From contig CP044131.1 of NCBI GenBank assembly GCA_008727115.1, positions 1,116,001-1,180,000 of the forward strand: a DNA stretch of 64,000 nucleotides, in the 5' to 3' direction. The notes beneath the pieces are model-generated. The model had not been told where the DNA came from. It saw only the letters and a program-made list of their open reading frames with translations, and ran no database searches. Origin of the DNA: Comamonas testosteroni. GTDB taxonomy: Bacteria; Pseudomonadota; Gammaproteobacteria; Burkholderiales; Burkholderiaceae_C. A program made the position numbers and the translations under genes. The first letter of the stretch is position 1. Each line of letters opens with the position of its first letter. Positions 46,393 to 54,290 of this stretch are shown here, piece by piece.

Positions 46393-47137
46393 GCGGAGCC
46401 TCCTGCACTTCTTCTTCCTCGCCGCCGAGATAGGCGCGTACGACTTCAGGCTCTTTGAGCACCTGCGCCGTGGGGCCGTCGGCAATTTTTGCGCCCGCAT
46501 TCATCACCACGCAGCGGCTGCACAGCGCGTGCACGGCGTCCATCACATGTTCGACCATGAGAATCGTCAGCCCCGTGGCCTGCAACTGCCGGATCAGCGC
46601 AATGCCCTGCTGCAGCTCCGTGGGGTTCAGGCCCGCCAGCCATTCGTCCAGCAGCAGAATCTGCGGCTCCAGCGCCAGTGCACGGGCCAGCTCCAGTCGC
46701 TTTTGGTTGATATAGGTGAGGTCGCCCGCCGAGGTGTTCGCAAACTCGGCCAGCCCTACCTGTTCCAGCAACTGCAGGGCACGCACAGCGGCCGGTTTGC
46801 CAAACAGCGGCCTGGGTTTGAAGGCCATGCCGGCAATGACGTTGTCGGTGCAGCTCATGGAGCCCAGCACCTTGACCAGCTGGAAGGTGCGCGCCACGCC
46901 CAGGCGGGCGATCTGGTGGCTTTTGAGCGTGTGGATGGGCTTGTCGTTGAAGAAGATCTTGCCGCCGTTGATGGGCAGGGCGCCTGAGATCAGATTCATG
47001 GCCGTGGTCTTGCCCGAGCCATTGGGGCCGAGCAGGCCCACGACCTCTCCCGGGTAGACGTCAAAGCTCAGTTCGTTGACGGCCACCAGGCCGCCAAAAC
47101 GTTTGGTAGCGCCGCGCAGGGTTAGCAGTGCACTCAT
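46385..47137 (-). CDS. livG: Branched-chain-type ABC transporter ATPase, LivG, with altered signature
   Basis: First ATPase of the importer, 250 residues. Walker A GPNGSGKTT, 'LGVARTFQLVKVLGSMSCTDNV' (Q-loop), and 'LTILMVEHVMDAVHALCSRCVVM' (H-loop) are normal LivG features. The ABC signature, however, reads LTYINQKR instead of the usual LSYGQQRR/LSGGQ, without glycine, and Walker B is ILLLDEW rather than DEP. The C-terminal 'EVVRAYLGGEEEEVQEAPHA' has an acidic tail. Overlaps livM by 4 bp and livF by 8 bp. Confidence 0.92.
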   Translation of the reverse strand: MSALLTLRGATKRFGGLVAVNELSFDVYPGEVVGLLGPNGSGKTTAMNLISGALPINGGKIFFNDKPIHTLKSHQIARLGVARTFQLVKVLGSMSCTDNVIAGMAFKPRPLFGKPAAVRALQLLEQVGLAEFANTSAGDLTYINQKRLELARALALEPQILLLDEWLAGLNPTELQQGIALIRQLQATGLTILMVEHVMDAVHALCSRCVVMNAGAKIADGPTAQVLKEPEVVRAYLGGEEEEVQEAPHA

Positions 47138-48066
47138 GCTTTGCCTCCCTTTTTGCTGAACAGTTTGGCCAGCACGCCAGACAAGCCTTGGGGGATGAAA
47201 TACACGATCACGATGAACACCAGGCCCAGCAGAATCGAGAAATGGTTGGGGAAGTTGGCGCTCAAATATTCAAACAGCAGCACCAGTGGCACGGCGCCCA
47301 GAATCGGGCCGAACAACGCGCCGGCACCGCCGAGCAAGGCCATGATCAGCGTCTGAAACGAGATCACAGGCGCAAAGGCAATGCTGGGGTCGATATAGGT
47401 CCAGCGCGGCGCCATGATGGCGCCCGTGACGGTGATGAACACGGCGCTGACGGCGAACAGCAGCAGCTTGGCCGTGGTGGTGTTGATGCCCACATGGGTA
47501 GCCACGGTCTCGTCCTCGCCGATCACGCGCAGCGCCAGGCCCAGGCGCGAGCGGTTGATGAGGGCGCGCAGCGCCAGCACCAGGGCCAGCATGGCCAGCA
47601 GCTGCCAGTAGATATCGAGCTGGGTGATTTCCACAAACACATAGCGGCCCAGGTCCTTGGTGATGTTGACTTCCCACCAGGTGACTAGCTGCTTGACCAG
47701 CTCGGCCAGACCAAAGCTGAAGATCACAAAGTACACGCCCGACAGCCGCAGCGTGGACAGGCCCACGATCAAGGCCATGACCAGGCCCACGCCGGCCGCA
47801 ATGCCCAGTACGGCGGCCCAGGGCAGGGACTCGCCGAACACGGCGGTGACATAGGCGCCCATGCCGAAGAAGGCGACGGTGGCCAGCGAGATATAGCGCG
47901 TCGGTCCCGAGAACAGCGCCCAGGCCGTGGCCAGCACGCAGTACATCAGGATGCTGATCATGAGCGAGAGGTAGTACTCGTCCGTCAGCCAGCGCGGCAG
48001 CAGGGCCAGACCCGCCAGAGCGATGGCGCTGATGACCCAGATGATGATTTCTTTCTTGCCGCTCAT
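47134..48066 (-). CDS. livM: Branched-chain-type ABC transporter permease, LivM
   Basis: Inner-membrane permease of 310 residues with about 8-9 membrane segments. 'FSGPTRYISLATVAFFGMGAYVTAV' (in parts) is the LivM start; 'INRSRLGLALRVIGEDETVATHVGIN' is the conserved cytoplasmic loop that contacts the ATPases (the A-x-x-x-D/E-E-x-A-x-x-x-G-I pattern). The ATG at 48066 overlaps the livH stop by 4 bp (ATGA). A longer open frame upstream reads through livH in another frame and is not used. Confidence 0.93.
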   Translation of the reverse strand: MSGKKEIIIWVISAIALAGLALLPRWLTDEYYLSLMISILMYCVLATAWALFSGPTRYISLATVAFFGMGAYVTAVFGESLPWAAVLGIAAGVGLVMALIVGLSTLRLSGVYFVIFSFGLAELVKQLVTWWEVNITKDLGRYVFVEITQLDIYWQLLAMLALVLALRALINRSRLGLALRVIGEDETVATHVGINTTTAKLLLFAVSAVFITVTGAIMAPRWTYIDPSIAFAPVISFQTLIMALLGGAGALFGPILGAVPLVLLFEYLSANFPNHFSILLGLVFIVIVYFIPQGLSGVLAKLFSKKGGKA

Positions 48067-48938
48067 CGTGCAGCCCTCCCGAACAAACCTGTGGGCTTGA
48101 ACAGCAGCACCAGCAAGAAAACGGCGTAATTCACGGCCAGTGTCAGGCCGGGGTCGACAAAGGAGGCGACCAGCGTTTCGGCAAAGCCCAGCAGCATGCC
48201 GGCGACCAGACAACCCATGAGATTGCCCACGCCGCCCATGATGACGACGATCAGCGCCTTCATGGCAAACATGGTGCCCATGCTGGCCGAGAACGGCAAA
48301 AACATGCTGACCAGCACGCCGCAGACCGCCACCAGCGCACCGCCCAGACCATAGGCCAAAGCGGCAGTGCTGCGCACATTGATGCCAACCAGATGCGCAA
48401 ACTGCGGCGCCACGGCCACGGCCCGCACCACAGCACCAGCGCGGGTGCGCGTCAGCAGCAGATAGAGGCCACCGCCCAGCACGATGGCAAAGCCCAGCAC
48501 CAGTAGACGATTGGCTGCGACCTTGCTGCCCAAAATCTCGACAGGTTCGGCCAGATAGCTGTAGCTGTGATAGTCGCCGCCGAACATCACCAGCATGACG
48601 CCCTGCACCACAAACAGCATGCCGAAGGTGGCCAAAATGGAATCCACCTCCAGCGAAGGCCCACCCTTGGCGCGGCGCACCAGTGGGGTCAACAGCAGCT
48701 GGTAAATCAGCCATTGAATGGCAAAGCCCAGCGGAATCACCAGCACCATCAGCAGCAAGGGCGAAATGCCCCAGCTGGTCACAGCAAAAAAGGCCAGAAA
48801 GGCCGGGGCGATCAGAAACTCCCCATAAGAGAGATTCATGATCCGCGCCACGCCGTACTGCAGCGTCAGCCCCATGGCCACCAGACCGTAGAGCCCGCCC
48901 AGCATGGCGCCAGCGAGAAGGGTGTCTATTAAATTCAT
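48063..48938 (-). CDS. livH: Branched-chain-type ABC transporter permease, LivH
   Basis: Inner-membrane permease of 291 residues with about 8 membrane helices. Typical LivH stretches: 'AGAMLGGLYGLVAMGLTLQYGVARIMNLSYGEF' (split) at the N-terminus, 'TRAGAVVRAVAVAPQFAHLVGIN' in the coupling loop, 'FAMKALIVVIMGGVGNLMGCLV' near the end. ATG 48938 has the usual M(N)LIDTLLAG start. The 222-bp gap to the binding-protein gene contains GC-rich element copy E and possibly a processing site, which would let the binding protein be expressed at a higher level. Confidence 0.93.
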   Translation of the reverse strand: MNLIDTLLAGAMLGGLYGLVAMGLTLQYGVARIMNLSYGEFLIAPAFLAFFAVTSWGISPLLLMVLVIPLGFAIQWLIYQLLLTPLVRRAKGGPSLEVDSILATFGMLFVVQGVMLVMFGGDYHSYSYLAEPVEILGSKVAANRLLVLGFAIVLGGGLYLLLTRTRAGAVVRAVAVAPQFAHLVGINVRSTAALAYGLGGALVAVCGVLVSMFLPFSASMGTMFAMKALIVVIMGGVGNLMGCLVAGMLLGFAETLVASFVDPGLTLAVNYAVFLLVLLFKPTGLFGRAAR

Positions 48939-49073
48939 AGCGTATACCGCTCGTGATTCATTGTTCTTGTTATGAAATTGATGTGAAGTGAAAGCGGCAC
49001 ATGCGCAACCAGCTCTTGTTTTGATAGTTCTTGCGGAGCTGGGCACACATGGTGCCCATGGGGTATCAGAGAT

Positions 49074-49171
49074 GCCGAGCAAGAGCCGCCTCGCGGCGAT
49101 GGCACCGTCCCCCTCCCATAGCGCGAAGCGTGTAGAGAGAGGGGGAAGGCGCGCAGCGCCTCAGGGGGAGC
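49074..49171 (-). repeat. GC-rich multi-hairpin element, copy E, overlapping the end of the binding-protein gene
   Basis: The minus-strand copy begins AGCTCCCCCTGAGGCGCTGC. Its TGA (complement of 49161-49163) is the stop codon of the binding-protein gene, so the last residues Ser-Ser-Pro are encoded by the element. Central stem CCCCCTCTCTCTAC / GGAGGGGG; ends CTCTTGCTCGGC. Confidence 0.85.
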
Positions 49172-50384
49172 TACGGGGGATAACCGCAGGTTTGACGCCC
49201 GCCCGTGTAGTTGGCGCAATCGCATTGAACTCGCCGTTCTGCCACTGGCCCACATGCCAGAGCTTGGTCAGCATCTGGCCTTCGAGCTTGACGGGGCCGA
49301 GCACGGTCTCGAAGCTGCCGCTCTTGAGCTCCTGGGTCACGGCGGCGCGATCGATTTTGCCCACGCGCTCGATGGCCTGCTGCAACATCTGCAGCGAGGT
49401 GTAGACGATGGGGCTGGCAAAGCGGTCGGACTCCTGGCCTGTGACTTCCTTAAACCGTTTCAGATAGGCCTGCATCTGCGGGTTGCTGGCATCGATGCCG
49501 CCCGGCGCCATCACGCCTTCGGTCGCAGCGCCGAACTTGCCCTTGAACATGGGGAATTGCGTGCCCACGCCGGTGAACAGCACCTTGGGAGCCAGGCCCA
49601 GTGTCCTGGCCTGCTCGTTGATCAGCATGGTGTCGGGCGGGTAGGCGTAGGCCACGAAGGTGTCCGCACCCTTGCCCTTGGCTTCGTTGATCAGGGGCGT
49701 CATGTCCTGCGTGCCAATCGGATAGCTCTTGTCGTAGACCAGCTCGAAGCCATGCTGCTTGGCGGCCTTGCGCGTGGCATTGGCCAGCTCCACGCCAAAG
49801 CCGTCGGCGATGTTGATCATGGCGATCTTGTTGTTGATCTTGCCGTCCTTCTTGGCCTTTTCCAGCATGGCGACCAGGCCCTCGGCATACTCGCCGCCCG
49901 TGCCCAGGAAGAAGAAGGCGTGCTTCCAGCGCTTGGCCAGATCGGGGGCCTTGTCGGTCACCGAGGTGGCGGCCAGCAGCGGGTATTTGTGCTTTTCGTA
50001 GGTCGGACCCACGGCCAGATTGGAGCCCGTGCCCCAGGGCGGCAGCACGAAGTCCACCTTGTCCTGGGTGATCAGGCGCTCGGTGGCGCGCACGGCCTCT
50101 TCGGTGCTGGAGCGGTCGTCGTATTCGATGACCTCGATGGGCACGCGCTTGTTATAGGCCTTGAGCATGATGCCGCCGGCGTCGTTGATCTCTTTGACCC
50201 AGAGCTTGTAGTTGGGTGCCGTGGTCACGGAGGTGCCGCCCGCGTTGACGCCGGTCTTGGCAATGGCCCAGCCGATGCGGATGGATTTGGGCGCCTCCTG
50301 GGCCAGTGCTTGGCCGCACAGGCCGGCCAGAGCCGTGGCCGCGACCAGGCTTTTGAGAACAAAACGCTTGCTGCTGAATGTCAT
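49161..50384 (-). CDS. Periplasmic substrate-binding protein of the HAAT/liv-type ABC importer
   Basis: A 407-residue type I periplasmic binding protein. Signal peptide about 1-28 (LKSLVAATALAGLCGQALAQ), then 'SIRIGWAIAKTGVNAGGTSV', 'INDAGGIMLKAYNKRVPIEVIEYDDRS' (in parts), 'FVLPPWGTGSNLAVGPTYEKHKYPLLAATS' (in parts) and 'MINIADGFGVELA'. The aromatic-acid-uptake branch of this family has similar features, but ligand choice cannot be read. AAGGAG lies 6 bp before ATG 50384. First gene of the operon BP-livH-M-G-F-aldehyde dehydrogenase; its 3' end is supplied by repeat copy E. Confidence 0.9.
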   Translation of the reverse strand: MTFSSKRFVLKSLVAATALAGLCGQALAQEAPKSIRIGWAIAKTGVNAGGTSVTTAPNYKLWVKEINDAGGIMLKAYNKRVPIEVIEYDDRSSTEEAVRATERLITQDKVDFVLPPWGTGSNLAVGPTYEKHKYPLLAATSVTDKAPDLAKRWKHAFFFLGTGGEYAEGLVAMLEKAKKDGKINNKIAMINIADGFGVELANATRKAAKQHGFELVYDKSYPIGTQDMTPLINEAKGKGADTFVAYAYPPDTMLINEQARTLGLAPKVLFTGVGTQFPMFKGKFGAATEGVMAPGGIDASNPQMQAYLKRFKEVTGQESDRFASPIVYTSLQMLQQAIERVGKIDRAAVTQELKSGSFETVLGPVKLEGQMLTKLWHVGQWQNGEFNAIAPTTRAGVKPAVIPRSSP

Positions 50385-50597
50385 GCTTGTCTCCTTGGGA
50401 TGAATGGGTTTGCTTTTTTTCTCCATCCTAGGAAAGAGTGGGGCCAGTGGTTTGTCTGGGCGTGCACTGCGTCTTGTCTGTACATGCAAGTGCCTGTGGG
50501 TAAACACTGATTTCCCTGCAAGGCACTGGCTTTGCCCTGCGGCGCTCCGGGGCTGCTATGGATAATGAAGCATCCTGTTACCTCTTCAGGAGCCCGT

Positions 50598-51566
50598 ATG
50601 CGAGCCGATACTCCCGCCTATCAAATGACCGAGATGCAAGGTGCTCAAGCCGTGGGCGCCTGGCAGCATTGGATGTCCACGCTCTATGGCCTGGAGAGCG
50701 ATGTCTATGGCGACCAGCACTTCTCGGCGCGGCTCGGTACCTTTGAGCTGGGGCCGGTGGGCATGACGCGCATCGAGGCCAGCCGCCATCGCGTGCGGCG
50801 CACTTCGGCCAGCATGGCGAGCCGTAGCACCGACTTTCTCAAGATCGTGGCCCCCTGGCAGGGGGCTGCCTGCATCAGCCAGAACGGGCGCGAAGCCGTG
50901 GCACGCAGCGGGCAATGGCTGATTTATGACACCACGCAGGAGTACGAGGTGCTCAACCCCGAGTGGTGCGAGCATCTGATCATTACCCTGCCCAAAAGCC
51001 GCTTTGAAGAGCATGGCCGTGCCATTGATGGGCTGATGGGGCGCTATGTGGGGGGCAGCGAAGGCGTGTCCCGCATTGCGCTGGACATGATGCGCGGCAC
51101 GTTTTCCGAGTGCCGGGTCATGGGGCAAAGCGTGGCCCAGCATGTGACGGACTCGCTGCTGCAACTGGTGCAACTGTCCCTGCTTGATGCCTGTGGCCGC
51201 GCCGCCTCGCTGAGCGCGAGCGAGCTGCTGCTGAGCCGCATCAAGGCCTATGTGCGCCAACATCTGCGCGATCCGGCTCTGAGCGTGGATGCCGTGGCCG
51301 CAGCACTCAACTGCAGCAAGCGCCATCTCTACAACGCCTTTGCCAATGAGACGCTGTCCATCAGCCAGCATATTTGGGCCGAACGCGTAGCCCTGTTCCA
51401 GCGCGAGCTGATCAGCCCCGCCAACCGCCACTGCACGCTGACCGAGCTGGCGCTGGCTTGCGGCTTTGCCAGCGGCGCGCACCTGAGCCGTTTGTTCAAG
51501 CAGCACACAGGGCAGACGCCAGCGCAGTTCAGGGCTGGCGTGCAGGCGTCGAGCCTGCTGAATTAA
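50598..51566 (+). CDS. AraC-family regulator (FeaR-like), divergent from the importer operon
   Basis: A 322-residue activator candidate. The N-terminal AraC-binding-like sensor domain (~20-190; 'STDFLKIVAPWQG', 'GQWLIYDTTQEYEVLNP', 'IDGLMGRYVGGSEG') is of the FeaR/TynA-type used with aromatic amine and aldehyde pathways. Two C-terminal helix-turn-helix motifs follow: 'LSVDAVAAALNCSKRHLYNAF' (~235-255) and 'LTELALACGFASGAHLSRLFKQHTGQTPAQFR' (split) (~290-315). AGGAG lies 6 bp before ATG 50598. It is paralogous to the regulator at 56124-57074. The likely target is the divergent importer-dehydrogenase operon. Confidence 0.85.
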   Translation: MRADTPAYQMTEMQGAQAVGAWQHWMSTLYGLESDVYGDQHFSARLGTFELGPVGMTRIEASRHRVRRTSASMASRSTDFLKIVAPWQGAACISQNGREAVARSGQWLIYDTTQEYEVLNPEWCEHLIITLPKSRFEEHGRAIDGLMGRYVGGSEGVSRIALDMMRGTFSECRVMGQSVAQHVTDSLLQLVQLSLLDACGRAASLSASELLLSRIKAYVRQHLRDPALSVDAVAAALNCSKRHLYNAFANETLSISQHIWAERVALFQRELISPANRHCTLTELALACGFASGAHLSRLFKQHTGQTPAQFRAGVQASSLLN

Positions 51567-51577
51567 GTATAAAATTG

Positions 51578-51632
51578 GCCTTGAGCCCAATGTGAGAAAG
51601 CGCTGGAAGCTATTAATTTGGTAGTAATCAGG
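51578..51632. repeat. AT-ended intergenic repeat, copy between AraC gene and pchF
   Basis: Minus strand AAATTAATAGCTTCCAGCGC, TTTCTCACATTGGGCTCAAG, GCCAATTTT: both ends and the GCGCTT core match the consensus. Confidence 0.65.
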
Positions 51633-51644
51633 GGTAATGGTCAG

Positions 51645-51687
51645 GAAAAAAGAAAGCCACCTGGCGTTTTCAAATCAGGTGGCTTTG
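51645..51687 (-). terminator. Intrinsic terminator of the pch operon
   Basis: On the minus strand AAAGCCACCTG pairs with CAGGTGGCTTT across a 12-base loop and is followed by CTTTTTTCC. It lies beyond repeat copy F, after pchF. Confidence 0.75.
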
Positions 51688-51738
51688 AAAAATTGAAGCC
51701 AAGGCGCAGCACTTAAACAGGCATGCCCTTAATCAAGG

Positions 51739-51825
51739 GGCAGCGAGCAAGCGCCGCCGCGCAGCGAGGCTGTCGTCCCCCTCCCGAAGAGAGAGGGGGA
51801 AGGCGCAAAGCGCCTCAGGGGGAGA
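51739..51825 (-). repeat. GC-rich multi-hairpin element, copy F (after pchF)
   Basis: Minus strand begins TCTCCCCCTGAGGCGCTTTG immediately after the pchF stop codon (0 bp); GGCGC-tttg-CGCC stem, then CCCCCTCTCTC-ttcg-GGAGGGGG stem, ending GGCGCTTGCTCGCTGCC. Confidence 0.88.
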
Positions 51826-53376
51826 TCAAATGTCTATTCCGCACTTGCCCGGAGCCAAGATGCCATTCGGGTCCAGTGCGCGCTTGATCTTGCGTTCGAT
51901 CTCGCGCTTGACGGGGCCGTAGCTCTGCGCCACACGTTCCTGGAAGGCCGTGTTCACGCGGTACACGGCATAGCCTTCCTTCTCGAACTCGTCCAGCAAC
52001 TCGGCAAAACATGCGTTGGCACGCTTGGTTTCCTCTTCGCTGCTGCGGTCGTACAGCACGTCGATGACGTGGTGCATGTCGCGCCAGCCGACGATGAACT
52101 CGCCGACATAGTCCAGACCGTGCTTGTTGAGGATCTTCTTGGCCAGCGACTTCTGCTTGTCGCACTCGCTGCCGCGTGCCTGCGACACGGGAGCGAACCA
52201 CATCGAGCCACCGCCCCCACGCCAGTTGTACAGACCAAATTCCTGCAGGTTAGGCACGCCGGACATGAGCTGGGCGCGGTACTTGAAGGGCTGGGTGTCG
52301 CCCGCGATTTCTTCGGTAATCAAGCGGCCCTTGCCCAACTTCTTGAGCGCGTCCTGCACGATCTTGAAGTTGACATCGACCTGCTCCTTGGTGCCGTACA
52401 GCGCGGCGTACACATTCCAGGCGCCCAGCTTCTTGTCCTTCTGGATCTGCTTGAGGATGGCGTCGGGTGTGGAGCCGGGTTCGGTGGTGTAGTCCGCGCG
52501 GCGGGTGTTGCAGGTGGAGGCTTCCCACAGCAGGCCGGCAATCACCACCGAGTTGGGGATGACCTGGGCAATGCGCAGCGGGCGGATGAATTCCACGATT
52601 TCAGAGATATCGCTCTCTTCGTCGAACTGGATTTCCAGTGGCTTGAAGACCGGAGGCTTGGGCATCAGCCAGAAGCCCATCTTGGTGCAGATGCCGTAGT
52701 TGGACTGGGTGAACATGCCGTCCAGCGTCGGGCCGTAACCCCACTTGAACACTTGCCAGGCCTTGTCGCCCTTGACGCCGCCCATGCCGGTGCGATAAAC
52801 GTCACCGTTGGCCATCACCACTTCCATGCCGCACTGCATCATGAAGTGCTCACCATAGGGGGTGTAGCCCACGCCACGGTCCATGGTGTTGCCCAGGGGG
52901 CCGGCAATCGCCGAAGGTGCCGAGAACGACAGCATCAGCGGAATCTTGTTCTCTTCCAGATAGTCGTAGAGCATCTGGTAGGTCACGCCAGGCTCGACCA
53001 GAGCTGTGCACAGCTCTGGGTCGATGTGGATGATCTTGTTCATCTTGCGAAGATCCAGGATCACCTGGCCGCGCTGCACGGGAGCGGCGGAGCCATAGCC
53101 AAAGTTGCGGCCGGTGGAGATGGTCCACACGGGCACCTTGTGCTCATTGCAGATCTTGACGACTTGCTGCACCTGCTCGACGGTGGTGGCCGTCACCACG
53201 GCGGAGGGCGTGTGCTCTTCTGTGGGCACGGCCATCATCACCTTGGTGTAAGGACGAACCAGCTCGTCCTTGATCATTACGTTGTCTTCGCCCAGGGCTT
53301 TCTTGAAGTCGGCGACGGCAGCATCAAAGCTGCTTTCGCTCATGCCCTTGGGCAGGGCCATGTATTTGCTTGTCAT
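51826..53376 (-). CDS. pchF: 4-cresol dehydrogenase (hydroxylating), flavoprotein subunit
   Basis: FAD subunit of p-cresol methylhydroxylase: oxidises 4-cresol via a quinone methide to 4-hydroxybenzyl alcohol and on to 4-hydroxybenzaldehyde, passing electrons to cytochrome PchC. The 516-residue protein belongs to the VAO/PCMH family: FAD-binding 'VWTISTGRNFGYGSAAPVQRG' (split), 'SAIAGPLGNTMDRGVGYTPYGEH' (split). Tyr383 in GLYNWRGG fits the covalently FAD-bound Tyr384 of the Pseudomonas enzyme, and Tyr94, Tyr472 and Arg473 fit its active-site Tyr95, Tyr473 and Arg474. No N-terminal signal peptide is seen. Eugenol hydroxylase is a close alternative by sequence, but the pchACXF gene order supports 4-cresol. 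Last gene of its operon. Confidence 0.92.
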   Translation of the reverse strand: MTSKYMALPKGMSESSFDAAVADFKKALGEDNVMIKDELVRPYTKVMMAVPTEEHTPSAVVTATTVEQVQQVVKICNEHKVPVWTISTGRNFGYGSAAPVQRGQVILDLRKMNKIIHIDPELCTALVEPGVTYQMLYDYLEENKIPLMLSFSAPSAIAGPLGNTMDRGVGYTPYGEHFMMQCGMEVVMANGDVYRTGMGGVKGDKAWQVFKWGYGPTLDGMFTQSNYGICTKMGFWLMPKPPVFKPLEIQFDEESDISEIVEFIRPLRIAQVIPNSVVIAGLLWEASTCNTRRADYTTEPGSTPDAILKQIQKDKKLGAWNVYAALYGTKEQVDVNFKIVQDALKKLGKGRLITEEIAGDTQPFKYRAQLMSGVPNLQEFGLYNWRGGGGSMWFAPVSQARGSECDKQKSLAKKILNKHGLDYVGEFIVGWRDMHHVIDVLYDRSSEEETKRANACFAELLDEFEKEGYAVYRVNTAFQERVAQSYGPVKREIERKIKRALDPNGILAPGKCGIDI

Positions 53377-53395
53377 GCTCTGCTTTCCTTGTTTC

Positions 53396-53911
53396 TTAGA
53401 TCACGCAGCTGAAAGACACGCGGGCTTCGTTGCCTGCGGCTGCAGCGGAGGTGTTCATGGCCTGGCCGGTGGTCAGCGATTGACCCAAGGCCTTGGCCCA
53501 GTCTGCGGCAGTGCTGTTCACGCGGTGGTTTTCAACGGCCAGCACGCGTCCGCCTGCGGAGCGCACCAGATCCAGCACCAGCGTGGCCGAGGCGTCATCG
53601 AGCAGGCCCACCAGCTTGGTTTCCTTGCCGTCGGCCAGCAACTCGCCCAGTTGATTGAAGGCGGTGCTGTCCAGACCTTGCAGGCCGGAGTGGGCCGCGT
53701 TGCGGGCCGTGCTTTGCACGCCAGCCACAAAGGCAGCATCCAGAGTGGAGCCATGCAAAGAGGAGGTTACGGCCAGCACGTCGGCAGAGCCGGCGGCCGC
53801 GCTGGCAGTCTTGGCAGTCAGCGCAGAGGCGGCTTGTGCCAGACCCATGCCGGAGACAGCCAGACCGGCAGCGGCCAGGCCTTTGAGTAGGGAGCGACGA
53901 TCGGTTTGCAT
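53396..53911 (-). CDS. pchX: PchX-like Tat-signal protein of the p-cresol operon
   Basis: A 171-residue protein located between pchC and pchF, the place of pchX in the Pseudomonas pchACXF operon; pchX is of unknown function there. It starts with a twin-arginine signal (TDRRSLLKGLAAAGLAVSG) and has a mature part rich in Ala, Ser and Thr ('STLDAAFVAGVQSTARNAAH', 'LVLDLVRSAGGRVLAVENH'). No catalytic motif recognised. Since PchF has no visible signal peptide, a partner with a Tat signal could help to place the folded flavoprotein in the periplasm (inference). Confidence 0.75.
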   Translation of the reverse strand: MQTDRRSLLKGLAAAGLAVSGMGLAQAASALTAKTASAAAGSADVLAVTSSLHGSTLDAAFVAGVQSTARNAAHSGLQGLDSTAFNQLGELLADGKETKLVGLLDDASATLVLDLVRSAGGRVLAVENHRVNSTAADWAKALGQSLTTGQAMNTSAAAAGNEARVSFSCVI

Positions 53912-53924
53912 CAACTCGTCCTCT

Positions 53925-54245
53925 TTACTTCTTGGCGGGCTCGGCAGCCTTGGGTGCCTCTGTCTTGGACAGGTAATTGGCCAGGTCTTCCAGCGTGGCG
54001 TCGTCAATGTCGGTCACACGGAAGGCGGGCATGGCGTTCATGCCGTTGCGCGCAATGATCATGTAGGTGGCAGGCGGAAAGCCGCGCCCTTTGATGACGG
54101 GCCCCACTCCTGCTTCGTGGCACTTGGCACAGGTTTGCTCGTAGAAGTGCTGGCCGGGGCCAATCTTCTGCGAGCCTGCGGCCGACGCAGCAAAGGTGAG
54201 ACCCGACAGCAGGGCTGCCAGAGTCAGCTTGGTTGCATGTTTCAA
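53925..54245 (-). CDS. pchC: 4-cresol dehydrogenase cytochrome c subunit
   Basis: Small monohaem c-type cytochrome, the electron acceptor of the flavocytochrome p-cresol methylhydroxylase. The 106-residue precursor has a Sec signal peptide (LTLAALLSGLTFAASA, cleavage about 22), the haem motif CAKCH (Cys39, Cys42, His43) and a likely sixth ligand Met72 in NAMPAF; the C-terminus is Lys/Ala/Pro-rich (KTEAPKAAEPAKK). Second gene of pchACXF, 45 bp after pchA; pchX starts 13 bp downstream. Confidence 0.92.
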   Translation of the reverse strand: MKHATKLTLAALLSGLTFAASAAGSQKIGPGQHFYEQTCAKCHEAGVGPVIKGRGFPPATYMIIARNGMNAMPAFRVTDIDDATLEDLANYLSKTEAPKAAEPAKK

Positions 54246-54290
54246 CGTGGTTCTCCAGTTATGTGTTTTTTGTTCCAGACCTCTTCTGAA

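Noticed and set aside
47134..48714. 526-codon reading of livM with a long N-terminal extension
   Set aside because: The extra part overlaps livH in another frame; the LivM start MSGKKEI at 48066 overlaps the livH stop by 4 bp, as normal in this operon.
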